From assembly GCA_050011195.1 (NCBI GenBank), contig JBEKJO010000004.1, positions 1-64,000 on the forward strand: a stretch of 64,000 nt of DNA, in the 5' to 3' direction. This stretch comes from PALSA-1440 sp050011195 (GTDB taxonomy: Bacteria; Verrucomicrobiota; Verrucomicrobiia; Limisphaerales; UBA8199). The notes beneath the pieces were generated by a model. The model was not told the DNA's origin. It saw nothing but the letters and a program-made list of their open reading frames with translations, and did not search any database. A program made the position numbers and the translations under genes. Within the stretch, counting starts at the first letter, position 1. Each line of letters begins with the position of its first letter. Below, piece by piece: positions 32,839-42,041 of this stretch.

Positions 32839-33669
32839 CTAACCCGGAGCGCGGAAGGTGGGGCGGTTGACCTCGTAACGCTGGCGGCGGACGGGGCTGG
32901 CCAGCGTATAGATTTCGTACGCAAAAGGCTGCTGCCGATACATTCCCCCCAATAAGCGCCGCAAGCGGTGTTGCAGAATGAACAGCGGTTTGAGCCGCTG
33001 CGCCCAGAGCGGCGCGCTGTGAAATAGCTCCCGGCTTTCCCGACGGGCGTTCGGGCCGGTGCTCATGTTGGCTCCCGTGCAGGTAAAGGCCGAGGTGAAT
33101 TGCCCGAGCGCCGCCATTTTGACCGGGCGCTGCAGCAGGCGCACGATCCATTCGCCGTCGCCCACGTCGCGCAAGCGCGGATCAAACAGCAAGCCGTAGT
33201 CAAAGACGATGCGCCGGTGAAAGAACATGGCGCAACTCAAGGTGGATAAGTGGCAGGTCCAGGTATGATATTTGAGCGGGGTCTGCATCTTGCGGTGATA
33301 CAAGTATCGCCCCCCGGCATCCACCATCACCACATCCCCGAACAGCACGTCGGTCTGCGGGTGCTGCTCGAAGAAACCGGCCACGGCTGACAGGGCGCCC
33401 GGCAGATACTGCTCGTCGCAATTCAAGTAGGCGAGAAGGTCGCCCCCGGCCCGGCGCAACCCGCGGTTGATGCCGTCATACATGCCCTGGTCCTTTTCAA
33501 CAAAGGCTTTGACGCGCGGGTCCCGGGGCAGCCAATCCAGGGTGCCGTCGTCCGAGCCGGCATCCTGCACGATGTGCTCGACCTCGCCCGATTGGTCGGC
33601 GACGGACGCGATGCAGAGCTTCAGCCAGGCCGAACGGCGGTAACTCGGGGTGACAATCGAGATGCGCAC
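32839..33669 (-). CDS. Glycosyltransferase family 2
   Basis: The 276-residue GT-A enzyme opens MRISIVTPSYRRSAWLKLCI. It has DAGSDDGT for nucleotide-sugar binding and YLNCDEQYLPGAL carrying the DxD-like acidic site, then GDGEWIVRLL as the likely catalytic region. These transfer sugars to lipid or polysaccharide acceptors in the cytoplasm. It faces the upstream TMTC gene convergently and appears monocistronic. Confidence 0.87.
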   Translation of the reverse strand: MRISIVTPSYRRSAWLKLCIASVADQSGEVEHIVQDAGSDDGTLDWLPRDPRVKAFVEKDQGMYDGINRGLRRAGGDLLAYLNCDEQYLPGALSAVAGFFEQHPQTDVLFGDVVMVDAGGRYLYHRKMQTPLKYHTWTCHLSTLSCAMFFHRRIVFDYGLLFDPRLRDVGDGEWIVRLLQRPVKMAALGQFTSAFTCTGANMSTGPNARRESRELFHSAPLWAQRLKPLFILQHRLRRLLGGMYRQQPFAYEIYTLASPVRRQRYEVNRPTFRAPG

Positions 33670-33737
33670 GCCGGGATGATGCGTGGCAGGGGCAACCGTG
33701 TCGAACGAGTTTTTCGCAGCCCGGGCCGTTCTCTGTA

Positions 33738-34142
33738 TTAACTGCCTGGCTGGGGGTCGGGCTGCTTCGGCTTGTCGGTCTTGGGCTTAATCACGACCAC
33801 AAAGTTGGTGGTCTGGGCGGGCTTCTCGCCCGCTTCCCAGGGACGAACATAGTTGAGCTTTATCTCCGTCTTGCCTTCGGCCAGCGCCTGGAATGTCCAC
33901 ACCATGTCGCCGGGGGCGCCGATCAGTTTGGATTCGGGCCGCTTGTATTCGGGGGTGCCCAGCAGCTTCAGCAGTTTCTCATCGGGGGGTTTGGCGAGCA
34001 CCCACTGGTAGCCGGTGCTGCCATGGTATTGCAATGTGAGTTTGAACTCCTGGCCGACCGTAACGGCCATAGGCTTTGGCTCCGCCGCCCCGGTGGTCGT
34101 CACCCAAGCGAGCGCTAGGCAAATCAGCAATGAAAGCTTCAT
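33738..34142 (-). CDS. Chagasin-family (I42) cysteine protease inhibitor
   Basis: The 134-residue secreted protein has a signal peptide (1-20) and an Ig-like domain. The inhibitor loops are visible: GSTGYQW (41-47, equivalent of NPTTGY) and VRPWE near residue 100. Chagasin-type inhibitors block papain-like proteases in the periplasm or outside the cell. The C-terminus is a short Lys/Pro-rich tail. Confidence 0.85.
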   Translation of the reverse strand: MKLSLLICLALAWVTTTGAAEPKPMAVTVGQEFKLTLQYHGSTGYQWVLAKPPDEKLLKLLGTPEYKRPESKLIGAPGDMVWTFQALAEGKTEIKLNYVRPWEAGEKPAQTTNFVVVIKPKTDKPKQPDPQPGS

Positions 34143-34237
34143 GCCGCGAGATTACTACAGAAAGGGCCTGCGGGCCATGAGAAAAATGGCCTTGCATTCC
34201 CGGCGGAATTGCCGGAACATGCCGGCCGGATGTCCTT

Positions 34238-35581
34238 ATGTTGAACCCATCAAATAAAGATTCAGGCAATTATACCAGGCGGACTTTTCTCAAAACCAGC
34301 ACTGTGGCCGTGGCCGGCTTGTCGGTCGCCGATTACGGTTTCGCGGCGCCCCAGACGGAAACGCTGGCGCTGGCGGGCGGCGAAAAGGCGGTCAACTGCC
34401 CCAAGGAGCAGCACGCCGCGCTCACCAAATGGCCGCGCTATGGCGACGCCGAGAAGAAGGCCGTGTGCGACCTGCTCGACAACAATAAGTTTTATGACGA
34501 GCTGCCGGCATTTGAGAAGGAGTGGAAGGATTACACTCAATCGCCGTTCGTGAAGAGCCACATCAACGGCACCAGCGCGCTGACCAGCATGTACTTCGCG
34601 CTCGACCTGCCGCCCGGCAGCGAAATCATGGTGCCGTCCTACACGTTCTTCGCCACCTGCCTGGCGATGCGCTTTTTCGGCTGCGTGCCCATCTTCATCG
34701 ACATCGAACCCAAGACGGCGACGTTTGACCTGGAGGACGCCCAGCGCAAGCTGACGCCCCGCACCCGCGCGGTGGTGCCAATGCATTCGTGGGGGCTTCC
34801 CTGCCAGATGGACCGGATCAGCGACTGGGCCAAAGAGAAGGGCCTCATTGTGCTCGAAGACGCCGCTCACGCGCACGGCGCGTCCATGCAAGGCAAGAAG
34901 ATGGGCACTTGGGGCGTGATGGGTATCTACAGTTTCCAGGCCTCCAAAGTCATGCCGGCCATCGAGGGCGGCATGGGGATGTATCAGACGCGCGAGTACT
35001 TCGAGCGCGCCGCCGCGTTCGGCGAATATAACGATCCGGCCAAGTTCCCCAAGGAAAGCCCCGTCCACGCTTACGAAGGCACCGGATTCGGCCAGAAATA
35101 CCGGATGCACCCCCTGGCCGCCGCCCTGGCCCGCCAGCAACTCAAGGGACTCGACGCGTTGAATCAACTCGTGAACAAGAACGTCCGCGCCATGAACGAT
35201 CGTCTGACCCGGCTGGAGGGCCTGACCGAGCCGCACTGCCGTGCGGACCAGCAACGGGTCTATTACCACCGCAACATGCTGCTGATCGACTTCAAGAAGC
35301 TCGGCTGCTCGCGCGAGGCACTCGTCAAGGCGCTTAAAGCCGAGGGGGTGGACGTGAATTTCTGGGACTACCCCGAACAGCATAAGCTCAAGATCTATTC
35401 CGAGGCCAAGTGGTGGCATCATGCGCCGCAGGTTCCGGCGTCCATGCCCGGCACCGCCTACATCAATGCCAATCACATCTTCCTGCCGCTGTTCTATGCG
35501 GACGTGCCTGAGCTGATCGGCCAGTACGGCCGCGCTTTCGAGAAGGTCTGGGCGCATCGCGCGGAAGTGGCGAAGGCCTAA
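34238..35581 (+). CDS. TAT-exported DegT/DnrJ/EryC1 family PLP aminotransferase
   Basis: The 447-residue protein has a twin-arginine signal (TRRTFLKTSTVAVAGLSVA) and then a DegT fold. SHINGTSALTSMYFALD, PSYTFFATCLA, EDAAHAHGAS and the PLP lysine K237 in YSFQASKVMPAIEGG are visible. Cytoplasmic homologues aminate nucleotide-linked sugars. An exported form with unknown acceptor is typical of Verrucomicrobiota and unusual elsewhere. The ATG at 34238 gives the TAT signal. Confidence 0.88.
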   Translation: MLNPSNKDSGNYTRRTFLKTSTVAVAGLSVADYGFAAPQTETLALAGGEKAVNCPKEQHAALTKWPRYGDAEKKAVCDLLDNNKFYDELPAFEKEWKDYTQSPFVKSHINGTSALTSMYFALDLPPGSEIMVPSYTFFATCLAMRFFGCVPIFIDIEPKTATFDLEDAQRKLTPRTRAVVPMHSWGLPCQMDRISDWAKEKGLIVLEDAAHAHGASMQGKKMGTWGVMGIYSFQASKVMPAIEGGMGMYQTREYFERAAAFGEYNDPAKFPKESPVHAYEGTGFGQKYRMHPLAAALARQQLKGLDALNQLVNKNVRAMNDRLTRLEGLTEPHCRADQQRVYYHRNMLLIDFKKLGCSREALVKALKAEGVDVNFWDYPEQHKLKIYSEAKWWHHAPQVPASMPGTAYINANHIFLPLFYADVPELIGQYGRAFEKVWAHRAEVAKA

Positions 35582-35593
35582 GGGCGCCTTTCA

Positions 35594-35735
35594 TTAACAC
35601 CCCGCTTCAGCGGGGTGGGGCGTGGCGTGCTGAGGGTGTGAACCGCTTCAGCGGTTTTCACACAGTGCTCGAAACCGCTAAAGCGATTCGCTGGCTTCGT
35701 TGGCACACCAACACCCCGCTGAAGCGGCGTGTTAA
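35594..35735. repeat. Palindromic element family E
   Basis: Outer arms TTAACACCCCGCTTCAGCGG (35594 on) and the inverse ending at 35735 flank a 94-base centre. That centre holds a smaller palindrome (ACCGCTTCAGCGGT, about 35641). Confidence 0.8.
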
Positions 35736-35847
35736 CGAGCGCCGGTACCACAGAAACGGGAAGCGCGGCGCAATATTCGGCATCACTTGCACCCCCGAGA
35801 CTCTGTGCTACGTTTCTGCTGTTTTTCTGAAGCAGGACATTGGAAAT

Positions 35848-36561
35848 ATGAAGAAATCATCTGCGTTAATCATGGTCAGCGGCCTGGCGGCGGCGCTGCA
35901 AGCCGCCGCCGCCGCCGACATTGCCGGCACCGTCACCCTCAAAGGCACACCGCCGAAGGAAAAGGACATCACTCCCGTCATGGAGGATGCGAACTGCAGC
36001 AAGCTGCACACGACAGTGCCCACCACCCACTTTTATGTGGTCGAGCCGAAAGGCGAACTGGCCGATGTCGTGGTTTCCTTGCAGGGCATCAGCGGCAAGT
36101 CCACCGGTGCCTCGGCGCCGCCCGTGCTTCTGGACCAGAAGGGCTGCATATACGTGCCCTCGATTTTTGCCGTGCAGACCGGCCAGAAGATCATCGTCAG
36201 GAATTCCGACCCCGTCCTGCACAATGTCCATGCCGTTCCGGCGGAGGGCTCGGGCAACCCGGAAAGGAACGAAGCCCAACTGGCCAATGGCCCGGACCTG
36301 ACCTTCTCGTTCCCCAAGCCGGAGAATTTCCTCAAGTTCACGTGCGACGTCCACTTCAAGTGGATGTTCGCCTGGGTCAGCATCTTCGATCATCCCTACT
36401 TTGCCGTTACCGGCAAGGACGGCACGTTCAAGATCGCCAATGTGCCGCCCGGCAAATACAAGATTCAAGCCGCTCACCGCAAAGCGGGCACCGTGACGCA
36501 GGAAATCGAGGTCAAGGAAGGCGAACCCGCCAAGGCCGATTTCACCCTGGAAATCAAATAG
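35848..36561 (+). CDS. Secreted cupredoxin-like copper protein with carboxypeptidase-regulatory-like domain
   Basis: The 237-residue protein has a signal peptide. A blue-copper-like region shows candidate ligands His in DPVLHNVHAVP and Cys, His and Met in TCDVHFKWM. A beta-sandwich tail (FKIANVPPGKYKIQAAHRK) is of the carboxypeptidase regulatory-like type. Position directly before ctaA suggests a role in copper handling or electron delivery to cytochrome oxidase. The ATG at 35848 follows a GGAC/GGAAAT ribosome-site region. Confidence 0.75.
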   Translation: MKKSSALIMVSGLAAALQAAAAADIAGTVTLKGTPPKEKDITPVMEDANCSKLHTTVPTTHFYVVEPKGELADVVVSLQGISGKSTGASAPPVLLDQKGCIYVPSIFAVQTGQKIIVRNSDPVLHNVHAVPAEGSGNPERNEAQLANGPDLTFSFPKPENFLKFTCDVHFKWMFAWVSIFDHPYFAVTGKDGTFKIANVPPGKYKIQAAHRKAGTVTQEIEVKEGEPAKADFTLEIK

Positions 36562-36571
36562 GGCAGCCCCA

Positions 36572-37873
36572 ATGCTTTCAGGCATCACAGGCTGGAACCG
36601 CTGCCTGCATCGCTTCGCCGTCCTCACGGCCATTGCCACGCTGGGGCTGGTCGGCATGGGCGGCCTGGTGACCAGTTACGGCGTCGGCATGGCCGTGCCC
36701 GACTGGCCCAACACCTACGGCTATAACATGTTCTTCTTCCCGCTTTCACAGTGGGTGGGAGGCATCTTCTACGAGCACACTCATCGCCTGGCCGCCTCCG
36801 GTGTCGGCCTGCTGACGATCATGCTCGGTCTGTGGCTTTACGGGCGAAACGCCCGTTCGTTCATGCACTGGGCGGGCTTGATTTTGCTCTTGGCCGGAGG
36901 CGCGACAGTGGTTGCGGTGCCCCGCCGATGGGCCGATGGCTTGGTCCTTGGGTTGACCGGCCTTGCGTTTCTGGGCGCGAGCCGGGTTTGGCCGCGCTGC
37001 GAGCCAAGCCCCAAATGGCTGAGGCGCTTGGGATTGGCCGCGTTCGTTGCCGTTCTCCTGCAAGGGGTGCTCGGCGGATTGCGCGTGGTGCTGTTTCAGG
37101 ACGCCCTCGGGATCTTTCACGCCACGCTCGCGCAGCTTTTCTTCGTGCTGATTTGCGCCATTGCCCTCTTCACCAGCCGCTGGTGGCAGACTCAGCCAGC
37201 GCGGCCCCCATCAACTATCAACTATAGACTATCAACTCTCTTCCTCCTAACGACCCTGCTGATCCTGTGCCAATTGACCCTGGGCGCGACGATGCGCCAT
37301 CAGCACGCCGGCCTGGCCATTCCTGACTTCCCGCTCGCCTACGGCAAACTCTGGCCGGCGACGGATGCCGCCTCCGTCGCGCACTACAACCAGCAGCGCA
37401 TCGAGGTCATGGCCGCCAACCCCATCACCGTCTTTCAGATTGGCCTGCAAATGGTCCATCGGCTCCTCGCCGTTGCGATTCTTGGCGCGGTCGCCTTCGC
37501 CGCGTGGTCCACCGGGCGCGCGCTCGGCGGGAAAAATCCCTTGAGCCGGTTGGCGCTGGTCTGGCTGGGGTTGATTCTGACCCAACTGCTTCTGGGCGCG
37601 GCCACGATATGGTCGAACAAGGCCGCGGACATCGCCACCGCCCATGTGCTGGTCGGCGCGCTCTCGTTGGCGCTCGGCGCAATCCTGAGTATCATCTCAT
37701 CCCGAGCACTCGAGCAGGTAGGGCGCGCTGTCCCCAGCGCGCCGGGGGAAGGCGCCCAAGCGCGCACGTTTCGGACAACTTCGGCGGCTCGCGGCGCGCT
37801 GGGGACAGCGCGCCCAGCTACCACCACCCTCAAACCCCTGCCGTCCGGTGGTCCCGGCTTTCCCTCTCCATGA
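36572..37873 (+). CDS. ctaA: Heme A synthase (CtaA/COX15)
   Basis: This membrane enzyme converts heme O to heme A for cytochrome oxidase. Conserved heme-ligating histidines occur in YEHTHRLAAS, GIFHATLAQ, MRHQHAGLAIPDF, QMVHRLLA and ATAHVLVGAL. About eight transmembrane helices are predicted. The core ends near residue 384. The last about 49 residues (VGRAVPSAPGEGAQ onward) are encoded by a palindromic repeat, so the C-terminal tail is an acquired extension. It is followed by ctaB. Confidence 0.93.
   Translation: MLSGITGWNRCLHRFAVLTAIATLGLVGMGGLVTSYGVGMAVPDWPNTYGYNMFFFPLSQWVGGIFYEHTHRLAASGVGLLTIMLGLWLYGRNARSFMHWAGLILLLAGGATVVAVPRRWADGLVLGLTGLAFLGASRVWPRCEPSPKWLRRLGLAAFVAVLLQGVLGGLRVVLFQDALGIFHATLAQLFFVLICAIALFTSRWWQTQPARPPSTINYRLSTLFLLTTLLILCQLTLGATMRHQHAGLAIPDFPLAYGKLWPATDAASVAHYNQQRIEVMAANPITVFQIGLQMVHRLLAVAILGAVAFAAWSTGRALGGKNPLSRLALVWLGLILTQLLLGAATIWSNKAADIATAHVLVGALSLALGAILSIISSRALEQVGRAVPSAPGEGAQARTFRTTSAARGALGTARPATTTLKPLPSGGPGFPSP
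37203..37240. repeat. Heptamer array (CAACTAT) inside ctaA
   Basis: Three to four degenerate CAACTAT/GACTATC units encode the loop STINYRLSTL between two membrane helices of heme A synthase. Confidence 0.65.
37718..37821. repeat. Palindromic element family F, read as the ctaA C-terminus
   Basis: GTAGGGCGCGCTGTCCCCAG (left arm to 37743) and its inverse at about 37793-37821 bracket a 50-base centre. The whole element is translated as the tail of CtaA. Confidence 0.85.
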
Positions 37874-37904
37874 ACCTCGATTCGCCAGAGAGCTGCCGAG
37901 TATT

Positions 37905-37992
37905 CCCCCTCTCCCCTTCCGAAGGGGAGAGGGCTGGGGTGAGGGGTCGGTCTTTGCCTGGGGGTTCATGGTCCCAACGCGCGGGCAAAAGA
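37905..37992. repeat. Palindromic element family G in the ctaB leader
   Basis: CCCTCTCCCC and GGGGAGAGGG arms are followed by GGGTGAGGGGTCGG and a GGTCTTTGCC...GGCAAAAGACC second hairpin. Related copies are at 46476-46520 and 47409-47500. It lies 15 bases before ctaB. Confidence 0.75.
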
Positions 37993-38007
37993 CCGTGGAG
38001 GCTAACC

Positions 38008-38913
38008 ATGAAGGCCACCACCGCACAACCTCTCAGCCAAACCGTTCCGGCGGAAAAGACCTGGCTGGCCGTCTATGCCGATCTGTTCAAGGCGCGGCTC
38101 ACCTGCCTCGTGTTGCTCACAACACTGGTCGGGTTTTACCTCGGCTTCCGCGGACCAGTGGATTTTGTCCTGATGTTCCGTCTCCTTCTGGGCACCGCCC
38201 TTCTGGCCAGCGGCGCGGCTGCCTTGAACCAGTTGTTGGAGCGCGAATACGACGCCAAAATGCGCCGCACGCAAGACCGTCCGCTGCCTTCTGGCCGTTT
38301 GCAGCCCCAGACCGTGCTGAGGGTCGGTTGCGCCTCAGCGCTCGTCGGCCTGCTTTATCTCGCGCAGGCGGTCAACCTCACGACGAGCCTGGTCGGCGCG
38401 ACTTCGCTCGTCTGCTACTTGTTCGTCTATACGCCGCTCAAGCGGGTGACGTGGCTCAACACACTGGTCGGCGCGGTTCCCGGCGCGTTGCCGCCGTTGA
38501 TGGGGTGGACCGCGGCGCGCGGGGAATTGAGCCGCGAAGGGCTGGCCCTCTTTGCCATCCAAGCCTTTTGGCAACTGCCGCACTTCATGGCTATCGCCTG
38601 GATTTACCGGGAGGAATACGCCCGCGCCGGGTTCAAGATGCTGCCGGTCGTCGATCCCGAGGGCCGCCGCACCGGCCGCCAGGCCGTCAGTCACACGCTG
38701 GCTTTGCTGGGGGTGAGCTTGTGCCCGTTCCTGTTCAATTTGACCGGCCCCATTTATCTGGTTGGCGCGTTAATCCTCGGGCTGGCTTTTGTGTGGTTCG
38801 CCTTCCGGTTTTCCCGCCACCGGACGCTCGCGCGCGCCCGGCAGCTCTTTTACGTCTCGCTGGTGTATCTCCCCTTGTTGTTGGCGGTGATGGTGCTGGA
38901 TAAAGTCAGATAA
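38008..38913 (+). CDS. ctaB: Protoheme IX farnesyltransferase (heme O synthase)
   Basis: The 301-residue UbiA-family prenyltransferase adds a farnesyl group to heme B. The first Asp-rich motif is NQLLEREYDAKMRRTQDRPL; the second is in YTPLKRVTWLNTLVG and HFMAIAWIYREEYARAG. About eight membrane helices are present. The ATG at 38008 has a GGAG ribosome site 8 bases upstream. ctaD starts two bases after its stop. Confidence 0.94.
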   Translation: MKATTAQPLSQTVPAEKTWLAVYADLFKARLTCLVLLTTLVGFYLGFRGPVDFVLMFRLLLGTALLASGAAALNQLLEREYDAKMRRTQDRPLPSGRLQPQTVLRVGCASALVGLLYLAQAVNLTTSLVGATSLVCYLFVYTPLKRVTWLNTLVGAVPGALPPLMGWTAARGELSREGLALFAIQAFWQLPHFMAIAWIYREEYARAGFKMLPVVDPEGRRTGRQAVSHTLALLGVSLCPFLFNLTGPIYLVGALILGLAFVWFAFRFSRHRTLARARQLFYVSLVYLPLLLAVMVLDKVR

Positions 38914-38914
38914 C

Positions 38915-40720
38915 ATGCAGGCAACGGCCCAGGCAATTCCGCATTCAGACGTTCATGCAGCGCCCCATGAGGAGGCGGGTTTCTGGAGCACGTACGTCTT
39001 TTCCACGGACCACAAGGTCATCGGCATTCAGTATGGCATCACCGCGTTGTTCTTCCTCCTGTTCGGATTCTCCCTGATGATGATCATGCGCTGGCAAATC
39101 GCCCACCCGGGCGAGGCGGTGCCCGTGCTGGGCCCGCTGCTGGCGGCGCTCTTCGGGGACGTGGCGGCCAAGGGCATCGTGTCGCCGGACCTCTACAATT
39201 CCTTTGGCGCGATGCACGGGACGATCATGGTCTTTCTGGGCATCGTGCCGCTGGCCTTTGCGGCGTTCGGCAATTACGTCGTCCCGCTGCAAATCGGAGC
39301 GCCGGACATGGCCTTCCCGCGCGTGAACATGGCCAGCTACCAGGCTTATGTGGTCGGCGGGGTGATCATGTTTACCAGCTTCTTCATCCCGGGCGGCCCC
39401 GCCCAGGCCGGCTGGACCTCCTACTCCCCGCTGGCCACCTCGATTCCGACCGACGGGCAGACCTTCTGGATCATTGGCATGGTGTTTCTCATCACCTCGT
39501 CGCTGTTGGGCGCGGTCAACTTCATCGCCACGATCATTCAGTTGCGCGCGCCCGGCCTGACATGGATGCGCCTGCCGTTTTTCGTCTGGGCGCAATTCGT
39601 CACGGCCTTCCTGCTCCTGCTGGCCTTTCCGCCGCTGGAAGCCGCCGCCGTCATGCAGTTGATGGACAAGGTAGCGCACACCAGCTTCTTCCTGCCGACC
39701 GGCCTGGCCATCGGCGGCAACCTTGCCCACGTCAGCGGCGGCGGCAGCCCCCTCTTGTGGCAGCACCTGTTCTGGTTCCTGGCGCACCCGGAGGTCTATG
39801 TGCTCATTTTGCCGGCCATGGGCATCGTCGCCGAGATTATCGCCAATAACACGCGCAAGCCCATTTGGGGTTACAAGTCCCTCGTCTATTCTGTCCTGAC
39901 GATCGGCTTCCTCTCCTTCATCGTCTGGGCGCATCACATGTATCTGACCGGCATGGGCATCCGCATCGCCACCTTTTTCCAGACCACCACGATGATCATC
40001 TCGATCCCGTCCGTCATCGTCCTCACCTGCATGTTCATCTCGCTGTGGGGCGGGTCGATTCGCTTCAACACGCCGATGCTCTTTGTCATGGCCTTTCTGC
40101 CCATGTTCGGCATCGGCGGCCTGACCGGGCTGCCCCTCGGCCTCAGTTACAGCGACATCCACCTGCACGACACCTATTACGTCATCGCGCACTTCCATTA
40201 CATCGTCGCGCCCGGCACCATCTTCGCCCTGTTCGCGGGCATCTACTACTGGTTCCCCAAGATCACCGGGCGGATGATGAGCGAATTCTGGGGCCGGGTG
40301 CATTTCTGGCTCTCGCTGATTTTCATGAATCTGATCTTCCAGCCGATGTTTGCCCAGGGCATGGCCGGCATGTTGCGGCGCATGGCGGACGGCGGCGCGA
40401 ATTACTCGCAGGCCCGCGTGGAGAACGCGGTCGGCGGTTTGAGCGCGGGCATTATGCGCCTGCACACTTACATCCTCTGGGCGGCGGTCGGTCTGGCGCT
40501 CGCGCAGATTCCTTTCATCATCAATCTCTTCTGGAGTATCCACCACGGGAAGCCGGCGGGCTCGGACAATCCCTGGGAAGCCACGACCCTCGAATGGCAG
40601 ACCCCCACGCCGCCGCCGCACGGCAATTTCCTCACGCCCCCTGAAGTCCATCGCGGACCCTATGAATATAGCGTGCCGGGCCACGCCCGGGATTTCACGC
40701 CCCAGAACCAACCGGACTGA
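38915..40720 (+). CDS. ctaD: Cytochrome c oxidase subunit I (aa3 type)
   Basis: This is the catalytic subunit with heme a, the heme a3-CuB site and proton channels (601 residues, about 12 helices). Visible motifs are GAMHGTIMVF (heme a His), WFLAHPEVYVLILPAMG (CuB His and cross-linked Tyr; the common Gly before HPEVY is Ala) and VWAHHMYLTGM. FQTTTMIISIPS and HLHDTYYVIAHFHYIV (a3 and a ligands) complete the set. It carries the terminal GPYEY..PG segment. It is part of the ctaB-D-E operon. Confidence 0.96.
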   Translation: MQATAQAIPHSDVHAAPHEEAGFWSTYVFSTDHKVIGIQYGITALFFLLFGFSLMMIMRWQIAHPGEAVPVLGPLLAALFGDVAAKGIVSPDLYNSFGAMHGTIMVFLGIVPLAFAAFGNYVVPLQIGAPDMAFPRVNMASYQAYVVGGVIMFTSFFIPGGPAQAGWTSYSPLATSIPTDGQTFWIIGMVFLITSSLLGAVNFIATIIQLRAPGLTWMRLPFFVWAQFVTAFLLLLAFPPLEAAAVMQLMDKVAHTSFFLPTGLAIGGNLAHVSGGGSPLLWQHLFWFLAHPEVYVLILPAMGIVAEIIANNTRKPIWGYKSLVYSVLTIGFLSFIVWAHHMYLTGMGIRIATFFQTTTMIISIPSVIVLTCMFISLWGGSIRFNTPMLFVMAFLPMFGIGGLTGLPLGLSYSDIHLHDTYYVIAHFHYIVAPGTIFALFAGIYYWFPKITGRMMSEFWGRVHFWLSLIFMNLIFQPMFAQGMAGMLRRMADGGANYSQARVENAVGGLSAGIMRLHTYILWAAVGLALAQIPFIINLFWSIHHGKPAGSDNPWEATTLEWQTPTPPPHGNFLTPPEVHRGPYEYSVPGHARDFTPQNQPD

Positions 40721-40722
40721 GC

Positions 40723-41505
40723 ATGGACATCCCCTACACAGTTGAGCCCCGCCCGGACACCGGCCTTTACAACGCCAAGGTCGGCATCTGGCTCTTTCTG
40801 GCTTCGGAAGTCATGCTCTTCGGCGCGTTGTTCTCGTCCTACATTCTGCTGCGCGTGGGCGCCCCGGAGGGTTACTGGCCGCGCGGCTGGTTGAACGTCC
40901 CCATCGGCACGGTGAACACCCTGGTGCTGATCACCTCCAGCATCACCACCGTCATGGCCTGGGCGTCCTGCAAGATGAACCAGTTTGGCCGCTTCAAGGT
41001 GTTCCACGCCGCCACCCTCCTGCTGGCCCTGACCTTCGTCTGCATCAAGTCGTACGAATACCACGACAAGTTTACCCATTACGAAATCACCCTCCGGGAC
41101 GGACGGATCGCCGACGGCCACCTCGTGGCGAACGACCCGAAGGCCGATCACGTCGTCATCTCCGGCCGCTATGTTCAGGACCGCAAAGACCTGTTCGACC
41201 TGGAAGTCCGCCCGGCGCCCCGCCACCACGAAGAACTGAGCATCCCCCGGAGCCAGATCGAGAAAATGGAGCGCTATGGCCCCTGGCACCACACCTACCT
41301 GGCCATCTATTTCACCCTCACCGGGCTGCACGCCTTGCACGTCATTGGCGGCGCCATCGTCATCGGCTTCCTCTGGGGGCCGGGCAGCAAACTATGGGAA
41401 ACCGACCCGGAGCGCTTCACCAACCGCATCGAGATTTCCGGCCTGTTCTGGCACTTCGTCGATCTGGTCTGGATTTTCCTGTTCCCTGTGTTATACTTGA
41501 TATAA
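40723..41505 (+). CDS. ctaE: Cytochrome c oxidase subunit III
   Basis: The 260-residue membrane subunit has KVGIWLFLASEVMLFGALFS at 19-38 and the C-terminal FTLTGLHALHVIGGA and SGLFWHFVDLVWIFLFP. An unusual hydrophilic insert of about 65 residues (from HDKFTHYEITLRDGRIADG to RSQIEKMERYG) separates the helices in the middle. It starts two bases after subunit I stops. Confidence 0.93.
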   Translation: MDIPYTVEPRPDTGLYNAKVGIWLFLASEVMLFGALFSSYILLRVGAPEGYWPRGWLNVPIGTVNTLVLITSSITTVMAWASCKMNQFGRFKVFHAATLLLALTFVCIKSYEYHDKFTHYEITLRDGRIADGHLVANDPKADHVVISGRYVQDRKDLFDLEVRPAPRHHEELSIPRSQIEKMERYGPWHHTYLAIYFTLTGLHALHVIGGAIVIGFLWGPGSKLWETDPERFTNRIEISGLFWHFVDLVWIFLFPVLYLI

Positions 41506-41511
41506 GAAATT

Positions 41512-41829
41512 ATGACAGCTCAGGACCACGAAAGTCTCAACGAGCACGTGCGGCGCTACCTCTACGTCTTCTACGCGCTGCTCTTCGGCACGCTCGTCAC
41601 GGTCGGCGCCTCCTACATCCCCTTTGGCAACCACGCCATCAACATCGCCGTGGCGCTCTTTATCGCCTGCGGCAAGGCCTTTCTGGTCGCCGCCTTTTTC
41701 ATGCACCTCATCTCCGAGCGGAAGATGATCTACGGCCTGCTGGCCTTCACGGCCTGCTTTTTCCTCGGGCTGATGTTTTTGACCCTCTCCGCCTATGGAG
41801 ACTTTCCACGCCTGACCGTCACCCGCTGA
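41512..41829 (+). CDS. Cytochrome c oxidase subunit IV family protein
   Basis: The 105-residue protein has three transmembrane helices with the pattern KAFLVAAFFMHLISERKMIY typical of bacterial subunit IV (COX4_pro/CyoD-like). It stabilises the subunit I-CuB site. The start is ATG at 41512, six bases after ctaE. Confidence 0.85.
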   Translation: MTAQDHESLNEHVRRYLYVFYALLFGTLVTVGASYIPFGNHAINIAVALFIACGKAFLVAAFFMHLISERKMIYGLLAFTACFFLGLMFLTLSAYGDFPRLTVTR

Positions 41830-41831
41830 TT

Positions 41832-42041
41832 ATGTCGCTCAAGACCTTCCATCTCCTCTTTATCACGGCTTCCAGCGCCCTGGCCTTTGGCTGCGGCGTC
41901 TGGGGGCTAAGAGACTTCTTTTCACCGGAGGGCCGGGCCTGGGACCTCGTCTTTGGCCTGGGCGCGCTCGCCGTTGGCATCGGCCTGATCTTCTACGAAC
42001 GCTATTTCCTGAAGAAGCTCAAGCGCGTCAGTTACCTATGA
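41832..42041 (+). CDS. Small membrane protein of the oxidase operon
   Basis: The 69-residue protein has two predicted transmembrane helices (FHLLFITASSALAFGCGVWG and LVFGLGALAVGIGLIFYERY) and a basic C-terminus (FLKKLKRVSYL). It is not assigned to a named family. It sits between subunit IV and the CxxC protein, and its stop overlaps the next start (ATGA). Its conserved place in the operon would suggest an assembly or accessory role. Confidence 0.7.
   Translation: MSLKTFHLLFITASSALAFGCGVWGLRDFFSPEGRAWDLVFGLGALAVGIGLIFYERYFLKKLKRVSYL

Noticed and set aside
38945..40711. Minus-strand open frame of 588 codons opposite cytochrome oxidase subunit I
   Set aside because: Composition is typical of an antisense shadow, and the plus strand encodes a full subunit I with all heme ligands.
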